NCBI GenBank assembly: GCA_021162805.1
Contig: JAGGXZ010000168.1
Coordinates: forward strand, 1-55,643
Length of the DNA: 55,643 bases
Reading direction: 5' to 3'
Source of the DNA: Candidatus Poribacteria bacterium
GTDB lineage: Bacteria; Poribacteria; WGA-4E; B28-G17
The translations under genes and the position numbers were made by a program. The notes beneath the pieces are model-generated. The model ran no database searches and had not been told where the DNA came from. It saw only the letters and a program-made list of their open reading frames with translations. Shown here piece after piece: positions 8,581 through 17,787 of the stretch (the stretch's first letter is position 1; every line of letters begins with the position of its first letter).

Positions 8581-8677
8581 ATCAACCGCGAAGGCTGGCA
8601 TAGCCATACTGGTAGTCTTTCTTTCTGGGGGAGAAGTGAGGATTCTATCGATGTCCAAGGGACTTGGAGGATGAGAC

Positions 8678-9556
8678 ATGAAGGCTGGGGTTAGCTGTTA
8701 CTGTTTCAACCTCCTACTGAGGGAGGGTAAGGTTACCCTCATGGATGTGATCCAGTTCATAGGATCACGGACAGAGGCCGAATACGTCGAGCTGCTGAGC
8801 CGGTTCTGGATACCAGATAGCGATGAGAGAGAACAGGCGAGGGAGGCGAAAAGGCTGATAGACCAGCTCGGCTTGAAGGTCTCGTGTTACACGTTGGACA
8901 GCGATTTCTCCGTCTACGATGAGGAGAGGTATAGGGGATGTATCGATCTGTGTAAGAGGAGGCTGGAGACGGCCCAGATACTGGGAACGGATACGATCCG
9001 ACTGGATCCTCGCACCTCGCTGGAAGGTAAATCGCCGGATGAGGTGGATCTGGATGAGATACTCGTCCGCATCGCTCAGGGCATGGCCGAGGTCGCCGAC
9101 GCCGCGGCGGAGAGGGGGATCAAGGTGGGGGTTGAAAACCACGGAAGGCTGTTGGGACGTTCCGATCAGATAGAGCGGATCGTCAAAACGGTGAACCGTC
9201 CGAATTTCGGGATCAACCTGGACTTCACCAACTTCCGGCAGGTGTTCGGCGAGGATCACCTTGAAGCCGCGAGAAAACTGGCCAAATACACGGTTCACGT
9301 CCACGCTAAGGATTTCCTCATCAGCCGTGAGCCCCGCGAGGGATGGATTCAGATCCCCACGGGGGAATACATCCGTCCGACGACCGGGGGGAAAGGCGAC
9401 GCGCGGTGGCGTGAGGTGTTTCAAACGCTAAAAGAAGCGGGATACGACGGTGTGATATCGCTGGAGGTGGTCGATCGAGAGGACATCGAGGGGAGCGTCA
9501 TAGAGGGGGTCGCGAACATCCGGCGCATAATCGACGGGATAGAGGGAAGGCAATAG
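8678..9556 (+). CDS. Sugar phosphate isomerase/epimerase (AP-endonuclease family 2, TIM barrel)
   Basis: 292 residues, cytoplasmic. TIM-barrel/xylose-isomerase-like signatures: KAGVSCYCFNLLL at the start, GIKVGVENHGRL (about 146-157, metal-binding Glu), FGINLDFTNF (about 178-187), TVHVHAKDFL (about 206-215, His/Asp ligands) and DGVISLEVVDRED near the C-terminus with the last Glu ligand. GGAGG lies 8 bases before ATG. The family includes IolE, IolI and hydroxypyruvate isomerase; the substrate cannot be read from sequence. It stands alone on the plus strand, divergent from argD. Confidence 0.85.
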   Translation: MKAGVSCYCFNLLLREGKVTLMDVIQFIGSRTEAEYVELLSRFWIPDSDEREQAREAKRLIDQLGLKVSCYTLDSDFSVYDEERYRGCIDLCKRRLETAQILGTDTIRLDPRTSLEGKSPDEVDLDEILVRIAQGMAEVADAAAERGIKVGVENHGRLLGRSDQIERIVKTVNRPNFGINLDFTNFRQVFGEDHLEAARKLAKYTVHVHAKDFLISREPREGWIQIPTGEYIRPTTGGKGDARWREVFQTLKEAGYDGVISLEVVDREDIEGSVIEGVANIRRIIDGIEGRQ

Positions 9557-9558
9557 AT

Positions 9559-9747
9559 ATGTCGAAATGGATTCGGATCACAGCGTTCATCATACCTCTG
9601 GTCTTGACGCTGACTTTCGAGATCGCGGACAAACGCCTTCATAGGAGGAATTCGAGGAGGGCAGAGATGAAAGTTCTCAACAACCTGGCAGCTGATCCGG
9701 ATCAGATCAGCCCAATGCTTCTGAATATCTCGGCTAGTTCGGGATGA
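9559..9747 (+). pseudogene. Short ORF, possible truncated remnant of a membrane or secreted protein
   Basis: 62 codons starting 2 bases after the isomerase stop. The N-terminus (KWIRITAFIIPLVLTLTF) looks like a signal or membrane segment, then basic residues. A second in-frame ATG at 9667 has an excellent ribosome site (GAGGAGGGCAGAG). The last 46 bases run antisense into the end of the 170-residue gene on the other strand, so the original 3' part seems to have been replaced. I read it as a truncated gene, but a real small protein is possible. Confidence 0.35.
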
Positions 9748-10214
9748 TCTTTCACCAAGTCTTGTGCCTTCTCTCTTATTTGTCTAATAGCCTCCTTCTG
9801 CTCTTGCCGTTTTTGCCACCACTGGGCAAAGATAGGTCCTCCTACAATAGTGCCCAATATAGCGACGAAAATAGCTACCGCCATTGCGATAATAGCCTGA
9901 GTTAGCGCATCAATCCGAGCTGTTGTCCTTGCTTCAAGTTCGATGAGATCATCTTTGCTGGCCATAGCGTTCATCCTGCCTTTTATCTCAGAGATCTCGC
10001 CTTTCAGTGCTACGATATCATCCTTCGTAGCCATGCCCCTCATCTCAGCTCTAACGGCTTTTATCTCCCCTTTTAGCTCAGCGATGTCCATCTTGATAGG
10101 CTCTAGTTTGCGGTCAATCAGTGCGCTAATCTTGTCCAGGTCCCGCTGTGTCAGTTCGGCGAAGGAGGGTAGAGCTATAGACAGGAGCAATATAACACCC
10201 AAGGTTTTTTTCAT
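9702..10214 (-). CDS. Coiled-coil protein with signal peptide and one membrane segment, unknown function
   Basis: 170 residues. Signal-peptide-like start MKKTLGVILLLSIALPSFA, then a heptad-rich region with repeated K-D-D-I/L units (ATKDDIVALKGEI and ASKDDLIELEA) typical of coiled coils that resemble phage or mobile-element proteins of the hydrolase-activator and DUF1640-like kind. A transmembrane helix follows (AIIAMAVAIFVAILGTIVGG, about 107-126), then a basic tail. Probably a membrane-anchored oligomer. It lies in an otherwise remnant-rich stretch (9.6-10.7 kb). No function is claimed. Confidence 0.65.
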   Translation of the reverse strand: MKKTLGVILLLSIALPSFAELTQRDLDKISALIDRKLEPIKMDIAELKGEIKAVRAEMRGMATKDDIVALKGEISEIKGRMNAMASKDDLIELEARTTARIDALTQAIIAMAVAIFVAILGTIVGGPIFAQWWQKRQEQKEAIRQIREKAQDLVKDHPELAEIFRSIGLI

Positions 10215-10678
10215 AATGTTGCCTCTCTCTCCATCTCTTCTATCACTTTCACAGCCTCACGGATAAACAGGGTAACGGATTTTCTCGATTTATATTAAAG
10301 ACTTCGGTATTCGTATTGTTATCTCTGCCGGTTGTTCGGATTTCGGTATCACCTGAAAATTCAAGCTCGGCATCTTATTCACCTACCATGTTTGTTTTGC
10401 TACTATTATATAGCATACCTGAATTTCAGACAAGAGGTATATTGCCGGCATAGCTGTTATTGAATCAACGCTGTGGCAACAACCAAGCTCTGATTGAGCC
10501 TGCTGGTGAGAGTGTCAACATCAAGGGAGTAGAGTTCGTTGAAGATGGTGTTTGGATGGGGGGCGGTTATCTTCAGGGCGGGCAGCCGAATCGGCCGGTA
10601 TGTCCCGAACTTCTGCCGCTGGGCGATTAGTATAACGAAGTTCGACAATATCCGATTTGGAACTGGGAGGGCTAAATT
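10215..10678. other. 464-base gene-poor region with an inverted repeat and a protein remnant
   Basis: No complete gene recognised. It contains an inverted repeat, CTGAAAATTCA (10353-10363) against TGAATTTCAG (10420-10429). On the plus strand at 10460-10630 there is a 56-codon open stretch starting with TTG, blocked upstream by an in-frame TAG, with a protein-like composition (KGVEFVEDGVWMGGGYL). I take this as a fragment of a lost gene. Any promoter for the following gene at 10679 would also be here, but I see no strong -35/-10 pair. Confidence 0.4.
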
Positions 10679-11455
10679 ATGAGAAGGATCTTCATCCTTG
10701 CGTCCATAGCGATGCTTAGCATCCTTTCTGGGTTAGGATCGAACGCCGATGTCCTTTGTATGCTGCCACGATCGATTTACCCTAAAGTAGTTTTGGTCCA
10801 TAACGGCGAATCGTCCGCCCTCATCGTAGCTCCCCAAAAGGGCCCCTTCGCCGAGGCCGGGCGGGAGATCCAGGGGATCATCCACGAAGCAACCGGGGTG
10901 AGTGTGCCGATTCGCCCGCCGAAGAACGTCACGGACGAGAGGGGACTATCGCTCACACCGGAGGCGAAGAGGGCGAATCTGATCTTCATCGGAAATCTCT
11001 CCGTCAACTCCGCCCTCTTTGAGCCCTACGTGCGTCGTATGCTTGTGGCCGATGAGGACGATCCGGGACCGGGGAGGTTCAAAATAGTGACGCATCCAAA
11101 TCCATGGGGAACGGGCGTCGGTCTGGTTCTGATCGGGGCGTCGGACGCTGAGGGGATGAGAAAGGCGCTGAGGGAGTTCGGGAGGATCGTCGAAGAGCGC
11201 GCCAAGCCTGGGGAACTCGTCCTCGAACGGATCGTCCTGCCGGGGCCTGATCCTCTCCGAGATGCGGTTCAGTCCTATTGGAAACGGATGGCCCGCCCGC
11301 GGAACGAGGATATGATCCGGGGGTTTAAGAGGGCCAAGAGCATGCACCTGGGATACTACATCGCCAGAAAGCTGTTCGAGTTCACGCTGATCACCGATCT
11401 GGGCTATCTTACGGAGGAGGAGGTCAACGACGTCGAGAACTCGGTTTTCCGCTGA
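10679..11455 (+). CDS. N-terminal fragment of a secreted heparinase-like / polysaccharide-lyase-type protein
   Basis: 258 codons. Signal peptide (MRRIFILASIAMLSILSGLGSNA), then an alpha/beta region (GPFAEAGREIQGIIHEATG ..., LIFIGNLSVN, GVGLVLIGASDAEGMRKALREF) of the sort that precedes the alpha/alpha-toroid of large secreted polysaccharide-degrading proteins. It stops right after YLTEEEVNDVENSVFR, where a toroid would be expected. The downstream ORF is in another frame, and its open frame extends back at least into the end of this ORF (a readable stretch at 11449-11505). So this is most likely the front half of one broken gene. Confidence 0.6.
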   Translation: MRRIFILASIAMLSILSGLGSNADVLCMLPRSIYPKVVLVHNGESSALIVAPQKGPFAEAGREIQGIIHEATGVSVPIRPPKNVTDERGLSLTPEAKRANLIFIGNLSVNSALFEPYVRRMLVADEDDPGPGRFKIVTHPNPWGTGVGLVLIGASDAEGMRKALREFGRIVEERAKPGELVLERIVLPGPDPLRDAVQSYWKRMARPRNEDMIRGFKRAKSMHLGYYIARKLFEFTLITDLGYLTEEEVNDVENSVFR

Positions 11456-11505
11456 GGCTGCCCTTAGGTGGGATTAAACCCCAAAGGCCATCTGAATGGT
11501 CGGGC

Positions 11506-14271
11506 GTGATGTGGCTGCCTATCTCGCCGCACTCATACAGTCAGGCCTTGAACGATAAAAATCGAGCGCAATTGGGGATACCCCGTGATCGAACCGTCGA
11601 ACTGTTGGTCTTCCGCGATGGTTTCAGCCCGGACGATCAGTATCTATGCCTGGATGGATTCCATAACCCCGGTCCGCCGCTGGGAATTAACTGCGTTCTG
11701 CGTTACGTCGATAGAGGGAAGCTTTTCCTGGTTGCCCACACGGGCAAGGAGGGGAACTATTATAAATCGGGCGTCGTGGTGAGCCGGGGCATACGAACGG
11801 AGCCCGATCCGTGGGGCGTGGAGCTGGTCGCCGCCGCTAACCTCTCACATATAGGTCTGACGGCCACCACCGTTCCGGGAACAAACGGATGCGACTGGAA
11901 ACGATGTATCTTCTGGAAACGGGGCGATTACTTCCTGTTCATCGATGAGATCAAGGCGAAGAAGCCGGGGCAGTATAGCCTCACCGCCACCTGGCGGACA
12001 TGTTCTCCGGCCGAGCTGAGGGACGAGGGGTGGATGCAGAGGCAGGGCGATGTCACCTTTTGGCTGAAACCCGCCTTCAACCTCAATCAGCAGGCCGGAC
12101 GGGCAGATGAGAGAGAATACCAAGGTGAACTCGTGCCCTACCTGCTGCGACAGTTCATCCAATTTCATCCCGAAAAGAAGGGGGAATTTACAAGCTTCCA
12201 GAACATCCTCTACGCCACAGACCCCGGCGATGGGAGGGATTTCACCGCACGGCGGATATCCCCGACGGCCTGTATCGTGCGCGGAATGAGAAGGCGGGGA
12301 GGAAAGGAGGAACCGGAGCTGGCGATCATGGGCCTGGGCGACGGATCGATACCGAACGTGCCGCTTAAAACCGACGCCGCCCTGTTCTACGTCTCACCCG
12401 AACGAGTCGCCATCGCTGACGGGACTTTCCTTCAGTGGAGGGATGCCCGAATCATATCGAAGGGTGAGATGAGAGAGGAGGAGGTCGAGATCTCAGATGA
12501 TCATCTGAAGGGAATAATCAGGAACGATCTGGAATCGCTCTGGAGGAGGATCGAACGGGAAAGGGAAAGATGCGGGGGCGCTATCGCCCTAAGGTCGGAG
12601 GTTGGGACCGAAATTGAACCTCGGATGAAGTGGAAGTTCGACGGTTTCCGCTCTCACCTCCAAAGGGTGGTTCCGGCCGACGTGGAGAGATCGCCCGACG
12701 GTAGGATCTGGACGTGCCGGTTCGACGGGGAGGTGGATCTGGCGGAAGTGATCGTAGGAGAGCCTCCGGTGGGCGCTTTCCCCGAACCTAAAGCGGTTGA
12801 AAGATTCTTTGAGAAAGTGGTCGTCGAGTTCAGCTCCGACGGGTTTAAGATGGATATCCGAGCGGCTCCCTCGCCGCCGAAGCCCTCTTATCGTATCCTC
12901 GGACCTCGCGGCAAAAGCTACTTCTACGTCCGGAACCTGCTGATCTTCCCCGGAATGCGGTGTAAAGCGGTGCGCGTGAGGCTGGTCAAATGGAGGAAAA
13001 GCCCGAACGTTAAGCCGTTCATCGGTTCAGTCGAGTTTTATTCGACGAAACGGGAGCGGGCAGAGATATGCCGGTTGTTCACATCCGACCTGAACGGCGA
13101 CGGGAGGCGTGAGGTGATCGCTCTGACGAGGGATAATCAACTCGTGGTGCTCAACGATGAGGGCGAGAAGCTGTGGGAGTACACGTTCAGGCATAGGGTG
13201 ATCTCGCTAGAGGCGCTCGATGTGAACGGAGACGGCCAGAGGGAGATCCTGGCCTGCGATGCGGCGAGTTACCTCTATCGTTTCGCTCCCGACGGCTCGC
13301 TTGAAGGGAAAATGCATCTCAGCACCTCTGAGGATTTCTATAAGGATTTCTTCCGCTTTAACAGGGCCTATTCGATGGGAGTGTGGCAACCCGGGCCCGA
13401 TGAGCCTCCCGCTCTCATCCTGGGGACCTATCAGAGCATCGCCTGGATCACATCGGGCGGTCAGATCATTTGGCGTCCTCCAGGAGAGGAGTTCAAGCTT
13501 CCAACCCAATCCGGTTATCTCTGGCGCGGCCTGGTGTATTGGGAAAAAGTCCTCCCCAACGGCATCGATCTAAACGGGGATGGGACGATGGATCAGGTTT
13601 TCATGAGCTATGGATGGGGAGGAGCGAGGCCGTCGGTGATCTTCTTCGACGGGGCCAGACGTGACGCCATGGCTGAATATGAGATCCCAAACGGACGACC
13701 TATCGGGCTGAAGGTGATTCGTCTTCCTGACGGGCATCGGGCGATACTCGCCATCAACGAGTTTCACCTCGGTTTGTATTCGACCGAGGGGGCAAAGGAA
13801 CTATGGCGGGTGCGATTTGACATCCCCGCCGCGGCATATGCCATATTGAACGCTCAGAAAGAGGTGTACAGAAGAGGTCAGACGTGGTATTTCCTTCATA
13901 TGAGGACCGATGATACCATCTTCCACTCGAAGGTTTTCCACCCGTCGGGGAGGAAGGACGAATGGGTGGTGAGCATAGTTTCACAGTGCGGGGATTTCAT
14001 CTGGGAGACGATGGACAGGATGGATACGGATGATGATTACGTCCGATCGATCGTCGATCGCTATGTGGAGAGGTTCTCCGAGCTGATAGAGGCGGGCATC
14101 CCAGTCGTGTTTCACACGCATTGGCAGTCGCTGTTCTCAAACGGTAGAAGGACAGGGTTGAGGGTGCTGGAGGAGATAGGGAAGGAGGTAAGGGAGAGAT
14201 GGAGCGGGAGGGTGAGATGGACGAAGTGCTCTGACCTGGCAAGGGAGGTGGTTCGATCATGGCAACGATGA
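11506..14271 (+). CDS. C-terminal part of the broken heparinase-like gene, with FG-GAP-like repeats
   Basis: About 921 codons from a GTG at 11506, but the open frame extends further upstream to about 11449, so this start is nominal. The beginning (LLVFRDGFSPDDQYLCLDG) resembles the beta-sandwich of heparinase II/III-like lyases. Around residues 520-590 are FG-GAP/VCBS-like calcium-binding units, SDLNGDGRREVIAL and DVNGDGQREILACD, and later LNGDGTMDQVFM. These form a beta-propeller-like module. There is no signal peptide of its own, which supports it being the back half of the gene starting at 10679. Loss of the middle catalytic toroid would make the pair non-functional. Confidence 0.6.
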   Translation: MMWLPISPHSYSQALNDKNRAQLGIPRDRTVELLVFRDGFSPDDQYLCLDGFHNPGPPLGINCVLRYVDRGKLFLVAHTGKEGNYYKSGVVVSRGIRTEPDPWGVELVAAANLSHIGLTATTVPGTNGCDWKRCIFWKRGDYFLFIDEIKAKKPGQYSLTATWRTCSPAELRDEGWMQRQGDVTFWLKPAFNLNQQAGRADEREYQGELVPYLLRQFIQFHPEKKGEFTSFQNILYATDPGDGRDFTARRISPTACIVRGMRRRGGKEEPELAIMGLGDGSIPNVPLKTDAALFYVSPERVAIADGTFLQWRDARIISKGEMREEEVEISDDHLKGIIRNDLESLWRRIERERERCGGAIALRSEVGTEIEPRMKWKFDGFRSHLQRVVPADVERSPDGRIWTCRFDGEVDLAEVIVGEPPVGAFPEPKAVERFFEKVVVEFSSDGFKMDIRAAPSPPKPSYRILGPRGKSYFYVRNLLIFPGMRCKAVRVRLVKWRKSPNVKPFIGSVEFYSTKRERAEICRLFTSDLNGDGRREVIALTRDNQLVVLNDEGEKLWEYTFRHRVISLEALDVNGDGQREILACDAASYLYRFAPDGSLEGKMHLSTSEDFYKDFFRFNRAYSMGVWQPGPDEPPALILGTYQSIAWITSGGQIIWRPPGEEFKLPTQSGYLWRGLVYWEKVLPNGIDLNGDGTMDQVFMSYGWGGARPSVIFFDGARRDAMAEYEIPNGRPIGLKVIRLPDGHRAILAINEFHLGLYSTEGAKELWRVRFDIPAAAYAILNAQKEVYRRGQTWYFLHMRTDDTIFHSKVFHPSGRKDEWVVSIVSQCGDFIWETMDRMDTDDDYVRSIVDRYVERFSELIEAGIPVVFHTHWQSLFSNGRRTGLRVLEEIGKEVRERWSGRVRWTKCSDLAREVVRSWQR

Positions 14272-14429
14272 GAGTCCTGATATGGTGGGATACGGAGGAT
14301 TTCATAAACCCCGAAAGCGACGAGGCGCTCCTGTTGTTGCTCAAAGAGCACAAAAAACGGAACGTCCCCGCTGTTTTCAAGATGGTCGGGGAGAAGAACG
14401 GTCGGACCGTGGAGGATACATCGCCCTGA
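14259..14429 (+). pseudogene. Truncated polysaccharide-deacetylase-like remnant
   Basis: 56 codons starting at the ATG at 14259, overlapping the previous stop. The start VLIWWDTEDFINPESDEALL and the following KRNVPAVFKMVGEK look like the N-terminus of a polysaccharide-deacetylase/WbmS-type protein (catalytic D-T/E-D region). The frame ends after about 55 residues, against several hundred for a complete protein, then unrelated sequence follows. Probably the head of a gene lost by deletion. Confidence 0.5.
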
Positions 14430-14505
14430 CTTCAGAGGGGAGAACCGGCCGTGCTTCTGAGGGGAAAAGTCAAGCGAAGGCAACCGGAGATCGGAAAAGT
14501 TGGTG

Positions 14506-14534
14506 TTGAACTCCTTCGGAAATCCTGGTATGAT
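14506..14534 (+). promoter_or_regulatory. Promoter of the RNA methyltransferase operon
   Basis: TTGAAC (14506-14511), 17-base spacer, TATGAT (14529-14534) preceded by TGG, which gives an extended -10. The start codon is about 37 bases downstream of the -10. It would drive the methyltransferase and the following dehydrogenase, which overlap. Confidence 0.6.
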
Positions 14535-14571
14535 TAAGATGGTTTTGAGCCTCAGAAGATAGGGTGATCGG

Positions 14572-15798
14572 ATGAGCAGAGAGAGAAGCAAATTCCCATC
14601 TACCAAAAGCGTGCGAAGGTTCTTCGATAGATTAAAAGGTGAATACCCCAAGGTCGATCCCATCTGCTCCCATTTCGGACGCTGTGGGGGATGTTACATG
14701 CAGGATATCTCTTATGAGGATCAATTGCGCATGAAACTTTCATTTCTAAGGGAGCTCTTCGGAGATCGGTTCGAGCTGGAAGGGATAGTGATCCCGTCGC
14801 CTCAACCCCTCTATTACAGGCATAGGATGGATTTCGTCTGTGCTTTCGGGAAGATCGGACTTAGAAGAAGGGGCAACTACGCCGAGGTGATCGATCTCGA
14901 CGAATGTCACCTCATATCTCCGCATGCCTTTGATCTGCTGAGATTCATCAAAAGGAGGGTGAGGGAGCTTGGAATAGAAGACTATGATTTCCTGGAGCAT
15001 CAGGGATTTCTGAGATATGTGGTTCTGAGGGAAGCTAAGTTCACGGATGAGCTGATGGTGATCTTCACCTCCGCCTCGCCTCCGGATGTAAGGCAGAGGG
15101 AAAAACTGGTTCGGCTCTTGGAAGAGGCGCTCGATCGGTCTGAAAGCGTCTACTGGCTCAAGCATGAGGGGCTGAGCGATCACTCCTATGGCGAGCCGAT
15201 CCTAAATCTGGGAGCGCCCCATATCACCGAGAAAGTCGGACCGTATCGGTTCATGATCAAACCGGACGTCTTCTTCCAGAGCAATCCGCTTCTTGTCTGG
15301 AAGGCATATGAAGACATCAGAGAATGGGTATACGGTAGGGTGCTGGATCTCTACTGCGGCATAGGCACAATATCGGTCTACATAAGCGATGTCTGCGATC
15401 ACGTGACAGGGGTGGAGATAGCCGATTTCTCCGTTCAAGCTGCAGAGGAAAACGCGAAGCTCAACGGGATCGAAAACGTCAGATTTTACGCTAGCGATGT
15501 GGGCGAATATCTGAAAAAGGATGTTAGGTTTGATGTGATAGTTGTCGACCCACCCCGCCCGGGGCTTTCGCGTAAGATCATAAAAAGGATCAAACGGATC
15601 GGCCCGGATAGGATCGTCTATATGTCATGCAATCCGATCACCCAGTTTGAGGACTTAAAGAGATTATGCGATGAGTATGAGCTTGAAAGGCCGATCCGAG
15701 CATATGATATGTTTCCCCAGACATATCATATCGAGACCCTGGCTATCCTCAAAAGGCGTCCCCCGGGAAAAAGGAGAAGGAGGAACAGAAATGGATAG
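14572..15798 (+). CDS. RNA (uracil-5-)-methyltransferase, TrmA/RlmC/RlmD family
   Basis: 408 residues. The iron-sulfur cluster cysteines are visible: C-x6-C-x2-C in CSHFGRCGGC (about 33-42) plus the later DLDECHL (about 106-112). The SAM motif is VLDLYCGIGTISVY (about 258-271), the DPPRPGL motif is about 326-332, and the catalytic Cys is in YMSCNP (about 348-353). No N-terminal TRAM domain precedes the cluster, so it is shorter at the front than E. coli RlmD. It methylates uracil C5 in rRNA or tRNA; which base cannot be told. The stop overlaps the next gene's ATG (ATGGATAG, 8 bases). Confidence 0.88.
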   Translation: MSRERSKFPSTKSVRRFFDRLKGEYPKVDPICSHFGRCGGCYMQDISYEDQLRMKLSFLRELFGDRFELEGIVIPSPQPLYYRHRMDFVCAFGKIGLRRRGNYAEVIDLDECHLISPHAFDLLRFIKRRVRELGIEDYDFLEHQGFLRYVVLREAKFTDELMVIFTSASPPDVRQREKLVRLLEEALDRSESVYWLKHEGLSDHSYGEPILNLGAPHITEKVGPYRFMIKPDVFFQSNPLLVWKAYEDIREWVYGRVLDLYCGIGTISVYISDVCDHVTGVEIADFSVQAAEENAKLNGIENVRFYASDVGEYLKKDVRFDVIVVDPPRPGLSRKIIKRIKRIGPDRIVYMSCNPITQFEDLKRLCDEYELERPIRAYDMFPQTYHIETLAILKRRPPGKRRRRNRNG

Positions 15799-16822
15799 GG
15801 AGTTAAAGATTGGGATAATCGGATGCGGTGAGATAGCGGTCTCACATGCTCATAGCATCGCCGATGCCCGCAACGCGAGGATAGTTATGACGATGGATGT
15901 CAAAGGGGAGGTGGCGAAGGATTTAGCGGATAGATATGGAGCCGCCTACACGATCGACCTGGATGAGATGCTGTCGAATTCAGACGTGGACGCCGTTTAT
16001 ATCGCCACTCCGCATTACCTACATGCTCCCATCTCCGTCAAGGCAGCTGACGCCGGGAAACACGTCATGGTGGAAAAGCCGATAGCCGTCAATCTACAAC
16101 AGGCCCAGGATATGATTGAGGCGGCGAAGAGGAACGGCGTGCTTCTCTCCGTATGTTTCGTCATGAGGTATCGTCCGGATGTTCGTAAGGCGAAGGAGTT
16201 AATCGAGCGAGGGGCGATCGGGGATGTGATAGCTTTGAAGATGTCCGCTATGGGCGATAAACCCGCCTCATATTGGCACGGCGGATACTCCGGAAGGGTC
16301 AAGACCGACTGGCGGACTAAAAAGGATCAGAGCGGCGGTGGTATATTGATCATGAACGCCGTACACAACATCGATGTGATGAGGTTCATCACAGGTCTTG
16401 AGGCCATCAGGGTCTATGCCGAATACGACACCTTTGTCACACCCGTGGAAGTGGAGGATTGGATAAATGTGATCATCCGTTACGATAACGGCGCCATCGG
16501 TTCCATAGATGCAAGCTCCTGCGCTAGGGGTAAGGGGGATTTCGGAGACAGGATCTTCGGCGAAGATGGACAGATAGTTCTTGGAACCCCGCTTCGGATC
16601 TATACGACGCTCCCGGTGGAAGGGCTTGAGCTAGGGAAATGGAACGAGGTCCAACTACCGCGGATTGGGAACCCACGCACCCTTTATATCGAGGAGTTTG
16701 CTGAAGCTGTGTTCTCCGGCGCTGATAAGCCCCCTGTGACGGGCGAGGATGGCTTGAAAGCCCTTCAGATCATCACCGCCGCATATGAATCCGGTGAGAA
16801 ACATCAGCCGGTCACGATTTAA
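15791..16822 (+). CDS. Gfo/Idh/MocA family NAD(P)-dependent oxidoreductase
   Basis: 343 residues from the ATG at 15791, chosen over an upstream in-frame ATG (15671) because residues before MDREL show no homology and lie out of frame within the methyltransferase. Rossmann motif GIIGCGEIAVSHA (about 8-20), the VEKPIAVN motif (about 95-102) with the catalytic Lys, and GGILIMNAVHNIDVM (about 180-194) with the catalytic His. The family oxidises or reduces sugars, inositols or amino sugars. It overlaps the methyltransferase by 8 bases. It is followed by a second family member and an isomerase. Confidence 0.88.
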   Translation: MDRELKIGIIGCGEIAVSHAHSIADARNARIVMTMDVKGEVAKDLADRYGAAYTIDLDEMLSNSDVDAVYIATPHYLHAPISVKAADAGKHVMVEKPIAVNLQQAQDMIEAAKRNGVLLSVCFVMRYRPDVRKAKELIERGAIGDVIALKMSAMGDKPASYWHGGYSGRVKTDWRTKKDQSGGGILIMNAVHNIDVMRFITGLEAIRVYAEYDTFVTPVEVEDWINVIIRYDNGAIGSIDASSCARGKGDFGDRIFGEDGQIVLGTPLRIYTTLPVEGLELGKWNEVQLPRIGNPRTLYIEEFAEAVFSGADKPPVTGEDGLKALQIITAAYESGEKHQPVTI

Positions 16823-16875
16823 ACGAGAGATGAGGAGTTAGGAGGGAAAAAGACCGTTATAAGGAGGTTCAGACG

Positions 16876-17775
16876 ATGATAAAAGTAGGTTTGGTGGATT
16901 TCGACACGTCACATGTTGTCGCCTTCACCCAGAGGCTCAATCATATCGACATAGATGAGGAACAGTGGGTTGAAGGCGCAAAAGTGATTATCGGATGTCC
17001 GGGGGAATCGAAGATATCCCCGGAGAGAATACCCGGGTTTACGGAGAAGCTGAAGGAGTACGGCGTCGAGCTGGTGGATAAGCCTGAGGAGATGATCGGT
17101 AAAATAGACGCCGTGATGGTGGAATCCGTGGACGGCAGCGTTCACTATGAGAGGGCTTTGCCCTTCATAGAGGCCGGGATCCCCACCTTTATAGACAAAC
17201 CCTTCACCTGCTCGCTCGATGAGGCCAAGAAACTAGCCGAGCTCGCTAACGAAAAGGGAGTTCCCCTTTTCTCCTCATCCTCCCTCAGATACGCCCTTGA
17301 GGTTCAAGAAGTCAAGGCGAAGAGGGAGAAGTATGGAGACGTGGTGGGCGTTGACGCATATAGCCCCGCGCCGCAGCATTCCAGAAACCCCGGTCTGTTC
17401 CATTATGGCATCCACGGGGTTGAGACCTTATACGCCCTGATGGGGCCAGGTTGTGAATATGTGACCTGCATCTCGGATGAGGGAACCGACGTGGTGGTAG
17501 GCCATTGGGAGGACGGGAAGGTCGGAACGGTCAGAGGTATCCGTAAAGGGGCAAGCGGCTATGGGTTTTCCGCCTTCTGCCAAAATCGAATCTTGCTTTC
17601 TCAGATCAATACCGCTTACATATACAGGGAGCTTCTGAAGAGGGTCGTGGAGATGTTTCAGACCGGCAAACCTCCGATAGATATCTCGGAAAGCCTGGAG
17701 ATCGTCGCCTTCATAGAGGCCGCCCTGAAATCCTCCCAAAAAGGTGGGGAACCGGTGAAATTGGAGATCCGATAA
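16876..17775 (+). CDS. Gfo/Idh/MocA family oxidoreductase (second, divergent)
   Basis: 299 residues, shorter than the usual 340-390. The N-terminus is VGLVDFDTSHV, a non-classical Rossmann start lacking the normal GxGxxG. The catalytic-type motif is FIDKPFTCSLDEAK (about 109-122). The C-terminal domain has FHYGIHGVETLYALMG (about 175-190), which carries the usual His. GGAGG lies 8 bases before ATG. It probably handles a related sugar intermediate, perhaps as a partner of the dehydrogenase upstream and the isomerase 12 bases downstream. The altered cofactor loop makes catalysis less certain. Confidence 0.8.
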   Translation: MIKVGLVDFDTSHVVAFTQRLNHIDIDEEQWVEGAKVIIGCPGESKISPERIPGFTEKLKEYGVELVDKPEEMIGKIDAVMVESVDGSVHYERALPFIEAGIPTFIDKPFTCSLDEAKKLAELANEKGVPLFSSSSLRYALEVQEVKAKREKYGDVVGVDAYSPAPQHSRNPGLFHYGIHGVETLYALMGPGCEYVTCISDEGTDVVVGHWEDGKVGTVRGIRKGASGYGFSAFCQNRILLSQINTAYIYRELLKRVVEMFQTGKPPIDISESLEIVAFIEAALKSSQKGGEPVKLEIR

Positions 17776-17787
17776 GGAGGATGCGAG

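Noticed and set aside
10457-10648. Minus-strand 63-codon ORF
   Set aside because: No ribosome site or family pattern; the plus strand at 10460-10630 reads more like protein.
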